From: Clostridium sp. D43t1_170807_H7
GTDB taxonomy: Bacteria > Bacillota > Clostridia > Clostridiales > Clostridiaceae
DNA length: 64,000 nt
Direction of reading: 5' to 3'
Assembly: GCF_015555905.1 (NCBI RefSeq)
Contig: NZ_JADNLK010000001.1
Location: 126,302-190,301 of the forward strand
The first letter of the stretch is position 1. Every line of letters begins with the position of its first letter. Position numbers and translations under genes: made by a program. A model generated the notes under the pieces. The model did no database searches. It was given only the letters and a program-made list of their open reading frames with translations, and was not told where the DNA came from. Positions 53,493-63,642 of this stretch are shown piece after piece.

Positions 53493-54521
53493 CTAATAAA
53501 TTACAAACTTTGGTACATATATTTTATTAAATGTTGAGAGACAATAATCATCTGTCATTCCAGCAATATAATCTGCAACTCCTCTTTTTAATCCTTCTTC
53601 ATTTACTATCTTTTGATATAGCTCTGGTAACTCTTCACTATGTTTATAATAATATTCTATTACATGAGTTAGAATAAACTTTGCTTTTTCTCTCTCCTCT
53701 TTTAATACATTGCCTAAATATATATTAGAAAACATATATTTTCTTAACTCTATCATGGCTTCCTTAACTTCATCACTTTGTTTTATATCATATATTCCAT
53801 TTTTTAAATTTTTTTGTGTTTCCTCTATCATATCTGTAACCAAAATTTGAATTCTTTCAGAGTGACTATTTCCTAAAACACTAATAGCCTCTTTAGGTAA
53901 ACATTCTTCCCTTAAAAGCCCTGCTCTAATGGAATCATCAATATCATGATTTAAATATGCTATTTTATCACTATATTTAACTATTCTACCTTCTAATGTT
54001 TTTGAATTATTATCCTTACTTCCCAATCCACTATGATTTAATATTCCATCAATAACTTCTCTTGTTAAATTTAATCCCTTTCCATTCCTTTCTAGCTTTT
54101 CAACAATTCTTACACTTTGTTCATTATGCCTAAATCCATTATCTAAAAAGCTATCAAGTACTTCTTCTCCATTATGAGCAAAAGCTACATGCCCCAAATC
54201 ATGCCCTAAAGCTATCGCTTCTATTAACATCTCATTTAATCCTATTCCTACCCCAATGGTTCTTGCTATCTGCGCTACTTCTAGAGTGTGAGTAAGTCTA
54301 GTTCTATAATGATCTCCAAAAGTACGTATGTATACTTGGGTCTTATGTTTAAGCCTCCTGAAAGATTTACAGTGGATTATCCTATCTCTATCGACCATAA
54401 AACAAGTTCTAATATTATCAGCTTCCTCATATCGTAATCTTCCACTACTTTTATTACTATGAATAGCTTCTGGAATTAATGTCAAGTCTTCGTTTTTTTC
54501 TATTCTTTCTCTTATATTCAC
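53493..54521 (-). CDS. Deoxyguanosinetriphosphate triphosphohydrolase-like protein (HD domain)
   Basis: 342 residues from GTG with GGAGGTGAG upstream. HD-domain residues: [13 protein letters not shown] (His), [16 protein letters not shown] (His-Asp), and [12 protein letters not shown]; late region has [11 protein letters not shown]. The R-x-K-T-Q-V start region [15 protein letters not shown] is typical of dGTPase. It hydrolyses dNTPs to nucleoside plus triphosphate in the wider family. Located just upstream of dnaG, a common clostridial arrangement. Confidence 0.9.
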   Translation of the reverse strand: MNIRERIEKNEDLTLIPEAIHSNKSSGRLRYEEADNIRTCFMVDRDRIIHCKSFRRLKHKTQVYIRTFGDHYRTRLTHTLEVAQIARTIGVGIGLNEMLIEAIALGHDLGHVAFAHNGEEVLDSFLDNGFRHNEQSVRIVEKLERNGKGLNLTREVIDGILNHSGLGSKDNNSKTLEGRIVKYSDKIAYLNHDIDDSIRAGLLREECLPKEAISVLGNSHSERIQILVTDMIEETQKNLKNGIYDIKQSDEVKEAMIELRKYMFSNIYLGNVLKEEREKAKFILTHVIEYYYKHSEELPELYQKIVNEEGLKRGVADYIAGMTDDYCLSTFNKIYVPKFVIY

Positions 54522-54682
54522 TTAACTCACCTCCAAATAACTTATTCTATATTTTTCTCAAAAACCCTCTATTTTATATCCTAATAATAAATTATTATAT
54601 GGTAATTCATTTCTATGATATGTATATTTATATATTTTCCATAATATTATTATAATAAGAAATTTATACAAGGAGTTTTACA

Positions 54683-55732
54683 ATGAGTAACGATAATAAG
54701 GTTATAGATATTGATAATATAAAAAAATATATATTGCCTAAATTTCTTTTACAAGATGCCACTATTACTATGGTAAAATTTAAAGATACTGAAAAACAAA
54801 GAGCCGTTTTTAAAGTAACTTCTAATAATAAAAATTATTGTTTAAAAAAAGTTTACTATGATGAAGAAAATTTACTTTTTGTTTACTCTGCAATGGAGTG
54901 GCTCTATAGAAATAATATAATGGTTCCTAAATTATTACCTTCTATAGATAATAGTAGATATATATATTACGAAGATATGCTATTTATATTAACCCCTTGG
55001 GTTGAAGGTGAAAAATGCAATTTTGACTCCCTTACTGATATAAGGCTTTCAATTAAAACTCTAGCTAAATTACATAAATGCTCTAAAAACTTTACACCAA
55101 TTCCAGGAAGTACAAATAGAGTTGGATTAGAAAACTACTATTTATCTATAAATAAACATTTTAATGATCTCCTTCAAACTGCGAATTTAGCTTCAACATA
55201 CAAGGATAAGTTTTCAAAACTTTATCTAAATAATTTAGATAGCAACTTATCTTTAGCAAAACTTTCACTTGAAATAGCTTCCTCAATAGATACCTCTAAT
55301 TTAAATATATCTTTATGTCATGGTGACTATGTAAATAAAAATATATTAATAAATAATAATGATGTTTGGATAATAGATTTTGATAAATGTAAAATAGACT
55401 ATTGCGCTCATGATTTGGCTTATTTTTTACGAAGACTTTTAAAAAGAGCAACTACAAATTGGAATGCTGCTCTAACTATAGATATAATTAATACTTATCT
55501 AAAAGTTAATAATTTAAATGATTGTGATCTAAAATATATTTTAGCTTATTTAGCATTTCCTCAAAAATTTTGGAAAATCTCTAAAGATTATTATAAAAAT
55601 ATAAATAAATGTAATAAAAATTCTTTTATTGCCTTATTTACTAAAGGTCTTGATAGATCAGCTGATCAGCTTGAGTATATTACTAACATGATTGAAATAT
55701 TCCAAACCTACTACAACATCAAATTTTACTAA
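54683..55732 (+). CDS. CotS-family spore coat protein (kinase-like fold)
   Basis: 349 residues with an aminoglycoside-phosphotransferase-like fold: LCHGDYVNKNIL (about 211-222) as catalytic loop and WIIDFDKCKIDYCAHDLAYF as the metal-binding region, plus YCLKKVYYDEENL near the N-terminus. CotS proteins occur in the coat of Firmicute spores, and the phosphotransfer activity is unproven. AAGGAG upstream of ATG. Its stop codon starts hairpin element copy 3. Confidence 0.85.
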   Translation: MSNDNKVIDIDNIKKYILPKFLLQDATITMVKFKDTEKQRAVFKVTSNNKNYCLKKVYYDEENLLFVYSAMEWLYRNNIMVPKLLPSIDNSRYIYYEDMLFILTPWVEGEKCNFDSLTDIRLSIKTLAKLHKCSKNFTPIPGSTNRVGLENYYLSINKHFNDLLQTANLASTYKDKFSKLYLNNLDSNLSLAKLSLEIASSIDTSNLNISLCHGDYVNKNILINNNDVWIIDFDKCKIDYCAHDLAYFLRRLLKRATTNWNAALTIDIINTYLKVNNLNDCDLKYILAYLAFPQKFWKISKDYYKNINKCNKNSFIALFTKGLDRSADQLEYITNMIEIFQTYYNIKFY

Positions 55733-55911
55733 AGCGTTAATGCCGTGATGACGAAAATTAATGATATAACCTCCAGTAAGTCATATAATTTCGCTAAGAA
55801 TTTATATAATACTTCCTTCCGGTAATATCATTAATTTTTCTCTATCACTGGCTTTAAAGCTTAGATCTACAAATTTCTGCATACCCCCTTAAAAGTTAGC
55901 TATAAAGGGGC
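55730..55911. repeat. Dispersed hairpin element, copy 3
   Basis: Same orientation as copy 1 but more divergent. The outer stem pairs 55757-55771 with 55821-55835 (14 of 15 pairs). Compared with copy 1 it has three changes in each arm, and all six keep the pairing. It starts at the stop codon of the CotS-like gene. Its tail is followed by a GGGG..GTTATAAGCAGA sequence also found, inverted, beside the 27.6-kb inverted repeat. Confidence 0.85.
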
Positions 55912-55935
55912 ACGTTATAAGCAGATACATGTAGA

Positions 55936-55966
55936 AAAAAAGGAACGCTTTCGCGTTCCTTTTTTA
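55936..55966. terminator. Bidirectional terminator before ppdK
   Basis: AAAAAAAGGAACGC and GCGTTCCTTTTTTT form a perfect stem with a TTTC loop, right at the 3' end of ppdK (minus strand). Confidence 0.92.
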
Positions 55967-58597
55967 TTATCTTGGATTTTTTACTTGTGCTTGTGCAGCT
56001 GCAAGTCTTGCAACTGGTACTCTAAATGGTGAACAAGATACATAGTTTAATCCAACATTATGGCAGAACTCAACTGATGATGGATCTCCACCATGTTCTC
56101 CACAAATACCTAACTTAATGTTTGGTCTTGTAGATCTACCCTTTTCTGCTGCAATTTTAACTAATTGTCCTACACCTGTTTGATCAAGCTTAGCAAATGG
56201 ATCTTGTTCATATATCTTTCTTTCATAATAATCTGACAAGAATTTAGCAGCATCATCTCTTGAGAATCCAAATGTCATTTGTGTTAAGTCATTTGTTCCA
56301 AATGAGAAGAATTCAGCTTCTTTTGCTATCTCATCAGCTGTTATAGCTGCTCTAGGAATTTCAATCATTGTACCAACATGGTAGTCTAATTTAACTCCTT
56401 TTTCCTTCATAACTTCTTCTGCTGTTTTAACAACTATATCTTTAACAAACTTTAATTCTTTAACTTCACCAACTAATGGAATCATAATTTCAGGAACTAT
56501 ATCATACCCCTTAGAAGTTTTTACTTCTATAGCAGCTTCTATTACCGCTCTAGTTTGCATCTCTGCAATTTCAGGATAAGAAACAGCTAATCTACATCCT
56601 CTATGACCCATCATTGGATTGAACTCATGTAAGCTTTCAACTGTAGATTTTAGCTCTTCAAAAGCTAATCCCATAGTATTTGCAAGTTCTGCTATCTCAT
56701 CATCTGTATGAGGTAGGAACTCATGTAGTGGTGGATCTAAGAATCTTATTGTAGCTGGCATTCCTTGAAGTGCTTCATAGATTCCAATAAAATCTTTCTT
56801 TTGCATTGGAAGTAATTTTTCAAGTGCTGCTCTTCTTTCCTCTTCATTCTTAGCTACTATCATTTCTCTCATAGCCATAATTCTATCTTCTTCAAAGAAC
56901 ATATGCTCTGTTCTACAAAGTCCTATACCTTCTGCTCCAAACTCAACAGCTTGCTTAGTATCTCTTGGATTATCAGCATTAGTTCTAACATTAAGTTTTC
57001 TTATTTCATCTGCCCATCCCATGAATGTTGCAAAATGACCAGAAATCTCTGGAGTAACAGTCTTAATAGCTTCTCCATATACACTTCCTGTAGAACCATC
57101 TATTGAAATATAATCATTAGTTGTATAAATTTTACCATTTGCTTCTAATGTTTTTTCTTCTTCGTTAACCTTTAAATCTCCACATCCAGCTACACAACAA
57201 GTACCCATACCTCTTGCTACAACTGCAGCATGAGAAGTCATACCTCCTCTAACTGTTAAGATACCTTCAGCAGCTATCATACCTTCAATATCTTCTGGAG
57301 AAGTTTCAAGTCTTACTAAAACAACCTTTTCTCCTTTTTCTGCTCTTTCCTTAGCTTCTTCTGCAGTAAATGCAACTTTACCACAAGCAGCTCCTGGAGA
57401 TGCTGGAAGTCCTTTTGCTATTACAGTAGCTTTTTTCATTTCAGTTGCATCAAATGTTGGGTGTAATAAAGAATCTAATTGCTTAGGTTCAACCTTAAGA
57501 ATAGCTTCTTCCTTTGTCAACATTCCTTCTTCAACTAAATCAACAGCAATTTTTAAAGCAGCTTGAGCTGTTCTCTTACCATTTCTTGTTTGTAAGAAAT
57601 ATAACTTACCTTCTTCAATAGTAAACTCCATATCTTGCATATCTCTATAATGATTTTCAAGCGTATTAACTATATCCATAAATTGTTTGTATATAGCTGG
57701 ATTTTGCTCTTCTAGCTTAGCTATTGGAAGTGGTGTTCTAATACCAGCAACAACGTCTTCACCTTGTGCATTCATTAGATATTCACCATATATTTCCTTT
57801 TCTCCAGTTGCGGCATTTCTTGAGAATGCAACACCTGTTCCAGAAGTATTTCCTTTATTACCAAATACCATTTGTTGAACATTAACAGCTGTTCCCCATT
57901 CGCCTGGAATATCATTTAATCTTCTATAAACAATAGCTCTTGGGTTATCCCATGATCTAAATACAGCTGTAATAGCTTCAATCAATTGTACTGTTGGATT
58001 TTGTGGGAATTCTTCACCTTTTTCTTTTTTGTATAATTCTTTATACTTTACAACTAATTCCTTTAAATCATTTTCATCTAAATCAGTGTCATATTTAACA
58101 CCTTTTGCTTCTTTTGCTTCATCTATTAAATTTTCAAATAATCTCTTTTCTATTCCCATAACAACATCTGAGAACATTTGAATAAATCTTCTATATGAAT
58201 CATAAGCAAATCTTGGATTTCCTGTTGCTGTTGCAACAGCTTCTACTGCAACATCATTCAAACCAAGATTTAATATTGTATCCATCATACCTGGCATTGA
58301 AACTCTTGCCCCAGATCTTACAGAAACTAATAATGGATTTGTGTTGCTTCCGAATTCTTTTCCTGTTATTCTTTCTAATTCTTTAATATTTGCATGGATT
58401 TCTTCTACAACTGAATTTGTAATTTGCTTTCCATCCTCATAATACTTGTTACAAGCCTCAGTTGTAACTATAAATCCTTGAGGAACAGGAATCCCTATTC
58501 TAGTCATTTCTGCTAAATTTGCCCCTTTACCTCCAAGAAGGTTTCTCATTGAACCATCACCTTCACTAAAAAGGTAAACATACTTTTTCTTCTCCAT
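55967..58597 (-). CDS. ppdK: Pyruvate, phosphate dikinase
   Basis: 876 residues from the ATG at 58597 (GGAGGAGTA upstream; an in-frame ATG at 58621 lies before the site). The N-terminal ATP-grasp domain begins at GGKGANLAEMTRIG, the phosphohistidine domain has GGMTSHAAVVARG with catalytic His near 454, and a PEP-binding TIM barrel ends with NDLTQMTFGFSRDD and the CGEHGGDPSSV segment. It converts pyruvate, ATP and Pi into PEP, AMP and PPi, reversibly. It follows a CcpN-like regulator by about 80 bases, as in Bacillus. Confidence 0.96.
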   Translation of the reverse strand: MEKKKYVYLFSEGDGSMRNLLGGKGANLAEMTRIGIPVPQGFIVTTEACNKYYEDGKQITNSVVEEIHANIKELERITGKEFGSNTNPLLVSVRSGARVSMPGMMDTILNLGLNDVAVEAVATATGNPRFAYDSYRRFIQMFSDVVMGIEKRLFENLIDEAKEAKGVKYDTDLDENDLKELVVKYKELYKKEKGEEFPQNPTVQLIEAITAVFRSWDNPRAIVYRRLNDIPGEWGTAVNVQQMVFGNKGNTSGTGVAFSRNAATGEKEIYGEYLMNAQGEDVVAGIRTPLPIAKLEEQNPAIYKQFMDIVNTLENHYRDMQDMEFTIEEGKLYFLQTRNGKRTAQAALKIAVDLVEEGMLTKEEAILKVEPKQLDSLLHPTFDATEMKKATVIAKGLPASPGAACGKVAFTAEEAKERAEKGEKVVLVRLETSPEDIEGMIAAEGILTVRGGMTSHAAVVARGMGTCCVAGCGDLKVNEEEKTLEANGKIYTTNDYISIDGSTGSVYGEAIKTVTPEISGHFATFMGWADEIRKLNVRTNADNPRDTKQAVEFGAEGIGLCRTEHMFFEEDRIMAMREMIVAKNEEERRAALEKLLPMQKKDFIGIYEALQGMPATIRFLDPPLHEFLPHTDDEIAELANTMGLAFEELKSTVESLHEFNPMMGHRGCRLAVSYPEIAEMQTRAVIEAAIEVKTSKGYDIVPEIMIPLVGEVKELKFVKDIVVKTAEEVMKEKGVKLDYHVGTMIEIPRAAITADEIAKEAEFFSFGTNDLTQMTFGFSRDDAAKFLSDYYERKIYEQDPFAKLDQTGVGQLVKIAAEKGRSTRPNIKLGICGEHGGDPSSVEFCHNVGLNYVSCSPFRVPVARLAAAQAQVKNPR

Positions 58598-58680
58598 CTC
58601 AATACTCCTCCGTTCATACAATAAATATATACTAACAAGACTTAGTCTCGTAGTTACCCTAGTTACCCTTTAAATTACCC

Positions 58681-59319
58681 TTAATTTGCTTCTCCAAGAT
58701 TAACAAATAGTTTTGTTATGTTCGTCTTAGAAATTTTGCCAACTATTTTTAAATTAACTTTTCCATTGTCTGATTCGTAGGATTTTTCTACTATTGGTAT
58801 ACTATCAATTTCATGTTCTATTATTTTTTTAGCTAGTGAATAAGCACTATCCTCTGGATAGCCATAAATTATATTAGGCATTCTTGTCATGATGACACCA
58901 ACTGGAACTTTATGTATATCTGTTCCTCCAATTGCTATCTTAAGAAAATCCTTTCTTGAGGCTGCTCCAACTAAATTACCATTGTTTTCAACAAATAATG
59001 TTCCTACATCATGTAAAAATAAATGAACAATTGCATCATATACAGTAGTATCATCGTTAACGGTTACAGGCTTTGACATGATATCCCCAACCTTTATTTT
59101 GGATAAATTCTCCAATATCTCCCCGTCAATCTTTTTCCCTAAATACACATAACCTACTTTAGGTCTAGCATCTAAAGTACCAGTCATTGTAAGTATTGCT
59201 AGGTCTGCTCTTAAAGCAGCTCTTGTAACTCCAAGTTTTTCCGCTATGGATTCACTTGTAATTGGCTGCCCATCTTTAACTATCTTAATTATTGCCTCTT
59301 GTCTTTTTGTAAACTTCAA
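58681..59319 (-). CDS. ccpN: CcpN-like transcriptional regulator (HTH plus two CBS domains)
   Basis: 212 residues from TTG. An N-terminal DeoR-like HTH (about 1-60: RQEAIIKIVKDGQPITSESI, then VTRAALRADLAILTMTG) is followed by two CBS domains (about 75-125, starting DIMSKPVTV, and 140-195). CcpN in Bacillus represses gluconeogenic genes and responds to nucleotides. The location upstream of ppdK supports the same kind of role for PEP synthesis here. Confidence 0.88.
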   Translation of the reverse strand: MKFTKRQEAIIKIVKDGQPITSESIAEKLGVTRAALRADLAILTMTGTLDARPKVGYVYLGKKIDGEILENLSKIKVGDIMSKPVTVNDDTTVYDAIVHLFLHDVGTLFVENNGNLVGAASRKDFLKIAIGGTDIHKVPVGVIMTRMPNIIYGYPEDSAYSLAKKIIEHEIDSIPIVEKSYESDNGKVNLKIVGKISKTNITKLFVNLGEAN

Positions 59320-59506
59320 TGCTATCCCTCTCTTCGACTATTTAAGGAATATTCAGACAATTAAGAATGTTTTTTATTTACAGTATAATTATAACATTTT
59401 CTCATTTTTTGACTATGCTTAATTTTCTGAAAAATCACTCATTTTAACTGAATATCCCTATCCTTCCTAATTATTCTAGACTATATCATTGTTTTTCTTT
59501 TAATTT

Positions 59507-60103
59507 CTATTTTTTGCCATCTTCATCATTAAAATTTACAGTGTAAGTAAAAGTATTGCTTTCATCTTCTTCTTTTTCTTTAAATTTATTTGGCATCTTT
59601 ATTCCATCTAAATTTACATCTTGAACTTTTTCCTTAACCTTATCTGCAAAATCATTTGCTTTATCTTTCGCTTCATTAACAGCAGCTGATATATACTTAT
59701 TAACAACCTCTACTGTACCATCTGCTTTTGTTATTTCAATTGTAACTTGAGTCACTACTGCTGCTACTACAACAAATGCTAATATAGGTGGAATTATTAT
59801 TGCTATAACGCCTGCAGCTATTCCTGCATTAACTGGAACATCAACTAACTTTTTCCCATCTTTAGTTATTTTAATTCTAGTAACATTTCCTTTATTTATT
59901 AAATCTTTTAACCATATCTTAAACTCATCAATAGTTTCAGATTTATTAGATTCATTTACATTATTATATTTTGATTTTTCTTCAAGTAATATAATTGCAT
60001 TTAAAACATCTCCATTTGATATTTCTAATGCATTTTTTGCTTCTGCATAGCTTACTCCAGTTCTTTCTCTTACTTGATCAACTTTTTCCAATGTAATATC
60101 CAT
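59507..60103 (-). CDS. UBA-like plus DUF4342 protein
   Basis: 198 residues. An N-terminal UBA/TS-N-like helix bundle (about 1-45: ERTGVSYAEAKNALEISNGD) is joined to a DUF4342 region (about 60-135) that contains one hydrophobic helix (AGVIAIIIPPILAFVVVAAVV), followed by an amphipathic stretch and an acidic tail. DUF4342 proteins are small membrane-linked proteins of unknown role. It lies 8 bases upstream of nothing else: recO begins 9 bases after it on the same strand's upstream side. AAAGGAG before the ATG. Confidence 0.78.
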   Translation of the reverse strand: MDITLEKVDQVRERTGVSYAEAKNALEISNGDVLNAIILLEEKSKYNNVNESNKSETIDEFKIWLKDLINKGNVTRIKITKDGKKLVDVPVNAGIAAGVIAIIIPPILAFVVVAAVVTQVTIEITKADGTVEVVNKYISAAVNEAKDKANDFADKVKEKVQDVNLDGIKMPNKFKEKEEDESNTFTYTVNFNDEDGKK

Positions 60104-60111
60104 ATTGCTCC

Positions 60112-60861
60112 CTACTCCTTTATATAATTTAGCATTTCTAAACTTTTTGGCTTTCTTGAATAATTTGAATTTATTATAAATGTTGTTACTTTTTCTATTT
60201 GCTTTTTTACATCTTTATTTATATTTAACCTATAAATTTTATCCATAGGTATATTATTTAAAAATCTTAAAGCATTATATCCTGCTCTTGAGATATAAAG
60301 TCCATGCTCTTTATTGCACTCTGTACATATACCTCCAAAATGAGACAATGAAATATAGTCACTAGTCCCTATTGTTTTTTTACAAATACTACATTTATCA
60401 AACTGCAATCCATATCCTGTTGCATTCAATAATCTCAACTCAAAGGCTCTTATTAATAACTCATAATCCATTGCATCAGTATTTAATAAATATAAACAAG
60501 TAATAAATTCTTTAAATAATGCTCTATTTACTTCCCCTTCTTGCACACATATATCTATTAATTCACAAATATATGATGAATAGGTAAGTTTATCTAAATT
60601 GTTTAGTAATCCTTGAAATGAATTTATAATTCGTCCTTCCTGAAGATTATATAAATTTCTTCCCTTAAAAAATATATAATCCCCAAAGCATAAGGGTAAA
60701 GTTAAGCTTAAATTTTTACTTTTGCTTTTCTTTGCCCCTCTAGCTATAAATGTTATTTTCCCTATTTCTTCACAATATGCCCATATAAGCTTATCATTTT
60801 CTTTATAATCTATAGCCTTAATTATTATAGCTTTAGTTTTTTCAATAGACAGAATACTCAA
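60112..60861 (-). CDS. recO: DNA repair protein RecO
   Basis: 249 residues, normal length. N-terminal OB fold (about 8-75: KAIIIKAIDYKENDKLIWAY, then ARGAKKSKS), a helical domain, and a zinc-binding set with CSICKK (about 157-162) and CTECNK (about 178-183). It loads RecA onto SSB-coated DNA together with RecR. The start is uncertain: the TTG at 60861 touches GGAG, while a CTG nine bases on is better spaced. Directly after era, which supports translational coupling. Confidence 0.92.
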   Translation of the reverse strand: MSILSIEKTKAIIIKAIDYKENDKLIWAYCEEIGKITFIARGAKKSKSKNLSLTLPLCFGDYIFFKGRNLYNLQEGRIINSFQGLLNNLDKLTYSSYICELIDICVQEGEVNRALFKEFITCLYLLNTDAMDYELLIRAFELRLLNATGYGLQFDKCSICKKTIGTSDYISLSHFGGICTECNKEHGLYISRAGYNALRFLNNIPMDKIYRLNINKDVKKQIEKVTTFIINSNYSRKPKSLEMLNYIKE

Positions 60862-60868
60862 CTCCTAT

Positions 60869-61759
60869 CTACTTTGTCTTTTTATATCCTAGTTCCTTAA
60901 GTAAAAGTCCGTTATCTCTCCATTCTTTTCTTACTTTTACCCATATCTTTAAATTAACTTTAGCTTTTAAAAACCTTTCTATTTCGTATCTTGCAGTCTC
61001 TCCAATTTTCTTTAAAGATGCACCATTTTTTCCAATTATTATTCCTTTATGTGAGTCCTTTTCACATATTAGATCTACTTCTATATGATATGTTCCATTC
61101 TCCTTTTGTTTCATTTGAATAATATCAACAGCTATTCCATGAGGAATTTCATCTCTTAAATTCTTTAATGTTTTTTCTCTTACTATCTCTGCAACAATAA
61201 ATCTTTCATTAACATCTGTAATCATATCTTCTGGATAGTATTGAGGTCCTTCTGGCATTTTTTCTACCATTAATCTCACAAGAGTATCTACGTTTTTTCC
61301 TTTTAATGCCGATATTGGTACTATCTCTGCAAAATCATACTCTTTTGAATACATATCAAGTGTTTTAGCAACCTTTTCATGGCTATTTTCATCAACCTTA
61401 TTAACAACTAAAAATACAGGTGCTTTTTGTTGCTTTAATGCTTCTAATATAAACTTATCTCCTCTTCCAATTTCATCGCAAGGATTAATAATGAATACAA
61501 CTAAATCCACTTCTTTTATAGAGCTAGTTGCTGCATTAACCATATAGTCTCCTAGCTTATTCTTTGGTTTATGTATTCCTGGAGTATCAACAAACACTAA
61601 TTGATAATCATCTCCAGTTAATATTGTCTGTATGTTATTTCTTGTAGTTTGCGGTTTATTTGAAACTATTGATAATTTTTCTCCCATTATTTGATTAGTT
61701 AATGTTGATTTTCCTACATTTGGTCTTCCTACTATTGTTACAAATCCTGATTTATACAT
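60869..61759 (-). CDS. era: GTPase Era
   Basis: 296 residues. G1 is GRPNVGKST (11-19), G3 VDTPG near 59, G4 NKVD near 120, and a KH domain with [19 protein letters not shown] (about 247-265) at the C-terminus. Era binds 16S rRNA and helps 30S assembly. Between cdd and recO, the usual order. CTAGGAGG before the ATG. Confidence 0.97.
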   Translation of the reverse strand: MYKSGFVTIVGRPNVGKSTLTNQIMGEKLSIVSNKPQTTRNNIQTILTGDDYQLVFVDTPGIHKPKNKLGDYMVNAATSSIKEVDLVVFIINPCDEIGRGDKFILEALKQQKAPVFLVVNKVDENSHEKVAKTLDMYSKEYDFAEIVPISALKGKNVDTLVRLMVEKMPEGPQYYPEDMITDVNERFIVAEIVREKTLKNLRDEIPHGIAVDIIQMKQKENGTYHIEVDLICEKDSHKGIIIGKNGASLKKIGETARYEIERFLKAKVNLKIWVKVRKEWRDNGLLLKELGYKKTK

Positions 61760-61768
61760 ATTAGCCTC

Positions 61769-62170
61769 CTAGCCCTTTAAGTCTTTTTTTGAAAAAACAC
61801 CTGGTAATATTTCTTCAAAAGTTTTCATTATATAGTCATTTTCATTTTTTATTATTATTACTGGAATTTTTTCATCCACTACAAATTCCGCAATTACTTG
61901 TCTGCATATTCCACATGGATAAGTATATGCACTAGTGTCTCCAACTACAGCCACAGCCTTTATCTCTCTATTCCCTTCATGTACGCCTTTAAAAATAGCT
62001 GTTCTTTCTGCACAGTTAGTTGCTCCAAAAGATGCATTTTCTATATTAGATCCTGTATATATTTTTCCATCTTCAAATAATATAGCTGCTCCAACTTTAA
62101 AATTAGAATATGGACAATAAGCTTTCTCTCTTGCTTCTAAAGCACTGTGTATTAATTCTTTATATTTCAT
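61769..62170 (-). CDS. cdd: Cytidine deaminase
   Basis: 133 residues from the ATG at 62170, with GGAGG seven bases upstream; the ATG at 62185 overlaps that site. Zinc site: NCAERTAIF (Cys and catalytic Glu) and PCGICRQV (two Cys), the tetrameric T-CDA form. It converts cytidine or deoxycytidine to uridine or deoxyuridine. Upstream of era. Confidence 0.95.
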   Translation of the reverse strand: MKYKELIHSALEAREKAYCPYSNFKVGAAILFEDGKIYTGSNIENASFGATNCAERTAIFKGVHEGNREIKAVAVVGDTSAYTYPCGICRQVIAEFVVDEKIPVIIIKNENDYIMKTFEEILPGVFSKKDLKG

Positions 62171-62294
62171 TCTTAATTCCTCCATCTAAATAGTATATCA
62201 CATATAAGCAAAATTCTAAATCTTCATTTATCTGAAACTCTCCATTTCTATTTAATTAAATTACTTCTACAAAGATTTAAATTCTAACTTAAAT

Positions 62295-62996
62295 TTATAA
62301 TTTAAATATGGTAAATATCAATAAAGTTAATAATATTCCCAATACGCCCCCCACTATAACCTCAAATACAGTATGAACCTCTGAATCAACTCTGCTCTGA
62401 GCGGTAATAAAAGCCATTAAATAAGCTAATATTATACAAATAGGCTTCTCTGTTATCAAAGCTATTGCTGTAGAAATAGAAAAGGCTAATGCACTATGTC
62501 CACTAGGCATTCCACCTTTCAAAGGTGTACCTTCTCCAAAAATAGCTTTTATTATAACAACAGCTAAAACAACTATAACTAATGCTATTAATATCATATA
62601 TGGTTCTGAATGTTTAATCTTATAGATTACTTCAAAAGAAAAATTAGAAAGTTTATCCCAAAATACAATATACCCTACTAGCAATGCATTTATCGCTGTC
62701 ACAAGTACTGCACCAGCTGCTGTATTTTTTGCAACCTTAGCTAATGGATGATAATAATTCGTATTTAAGTCTACTGCCGCTTCTACAGCTGTATTAACTA
62801 ATTCAGCACTAATAACCATTGTAATTGTTATTGCTAATGCTAAAAACTCTGCCTTTGATACATTAAAGAAAAAACAAGCAATTAAAACACCAATTGATGA
62901 TATTATATGAATTTTCATATTTCTCTGAGTTCTTACAGCATCAACTACTCCATTAATTGCATGATTAAAGCTCTCTAATAATTTTTTCATCTCCAT
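62295..62996 (-). CDS. Fused diacylglycerol/undecaprenol kinase and PAP2 phosphatase
   Basis: 233 residues. The first half (1-115) is DgkA-like: AELVNTAVEAAVDL (about 64-77) is the kinase signature with catalytic Glu. The second half (about 130-233) is a PAP2 phosphatase: KGGMPSGHSALAFS (about 162-175) and SRVDSEVHTVFEVIVGG (about 199-215). So one membrane protein carries both a lipid kinase and a lipid phosphatase, probably acting on undecaprenol and its phosphates. Between ybeY and cdd. Confidence 0.92.
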   Translation of the reverse strand: MEMKKLLESFNHAINGVVDAVRTQRNMKIHIISSIGVLIACFFFNVSKAEFLALAITITMVISAELVNTAVEAAVDLNTNYYHPLAKVAKNTAAGAVLVTAINALLVGYIVFWDKLSNFSFEVIYKIKHSEPYMILIALVIVVLAVVIIKAIFGEGTPLKGGMPSGHSALAFSISTAIALITEKPICIILAYLMAFITAQSRVDSEVHTVFEVIVGGVLGILLTLLIFTIFKL

Positions 62997-63019
62997 AAAT
63001 TACTCACCCTACCCTATAT

Positions 63020-63520
63020 TTATCTAGTTATATTTAAATTTCCTAGAATTTCTTCTTCTCTTTCTCTCATTCTTTTCTTTTCTTCATCCTCCATATGATC
63101 ATATCCTAATAAATGAAGAATTGAATGTACTACTAAATAGCATACTTCTCTATTAAATGAATGATTATACTCTATACTTTGCTCTTTTGCTCTCTCTAAA
63201 GATAAAACCATATCACCTAATACTAGTTCATCACCATCTAAATATATTTCATTAAATTTAGTATCTTTATAAACATCTTTAAAAACTTTATCTTTAGGAT
63301 ACTCTAACATCGGAAATGATAGCACATCAGTGGCCTTATCCATTCCCCTTGTATCTCTATTTATCTCTCTTATTTCTTCATTATCCACAAATAAAAGTGA
63401 TATTTGATAAGGAACATTCATCTCTTCAGCCTTTAAAGACTGCTCGCAAACTTCATTTATAATATTAATAAGTTCATCATTTACTTCTATTTTATCCTGT
63501 CTATTATCAGTATATAACAT
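63020..63520 (-). CDS. ybeY: Endoribonuclease YbeY
   Basis: 166 residues from the ATG at 63520, with AAAGGAG upstream; an in-frame ATG at 63544 lies before that site. The zinc motif [11 protein letters not shown] (H-x3-H-x5-H) is near residue 131-141 and the middle has [11 protein letters not shown]. YbeY takes part in 16S rRNA maturation and ribosome quality control. Between the HD phosphodiesterase gene and the DgkA-PAP2 gene. Confidence 0.95.
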   Translation of the reverse strand: MLYTDNRQDKIEVNDELINIINEVCEQSLKAEEMNVPYQISLLFVDNEEIREINRDTRGMDKATDVLSFPMLEYPKDKVFKDVYKDTKFNEIYLDGDELVLGDMVLSLERAKEQSIEYNHSFNREVCYLVVHSILHLLGYDHMEDEEKKRMREREEEILGNLNITR

Positions 63521-63616
63521 AAGTTCTCCTTTCAATTTTTTCATAATTTAAATTATGTATATTTTAAATTAGCGTTTTTTATTATAATGCTTTTTTGTAA
63601 ACTTCGCAATTTAGAT

Positions 63617-63642
63617 AAAAAAGGAGGTAATCCTCCTTTTTT
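63617..63642 (-). terminator. Terminator after pgpH
   Basis: AAAAAAGGAGG and CCTCCTTTTTT form a perfect stem with TAAT loop, overlapping the stop codon of the pgpH-like gene by two bases. It separates pgpH from ybeY. Confidence 0.8.
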
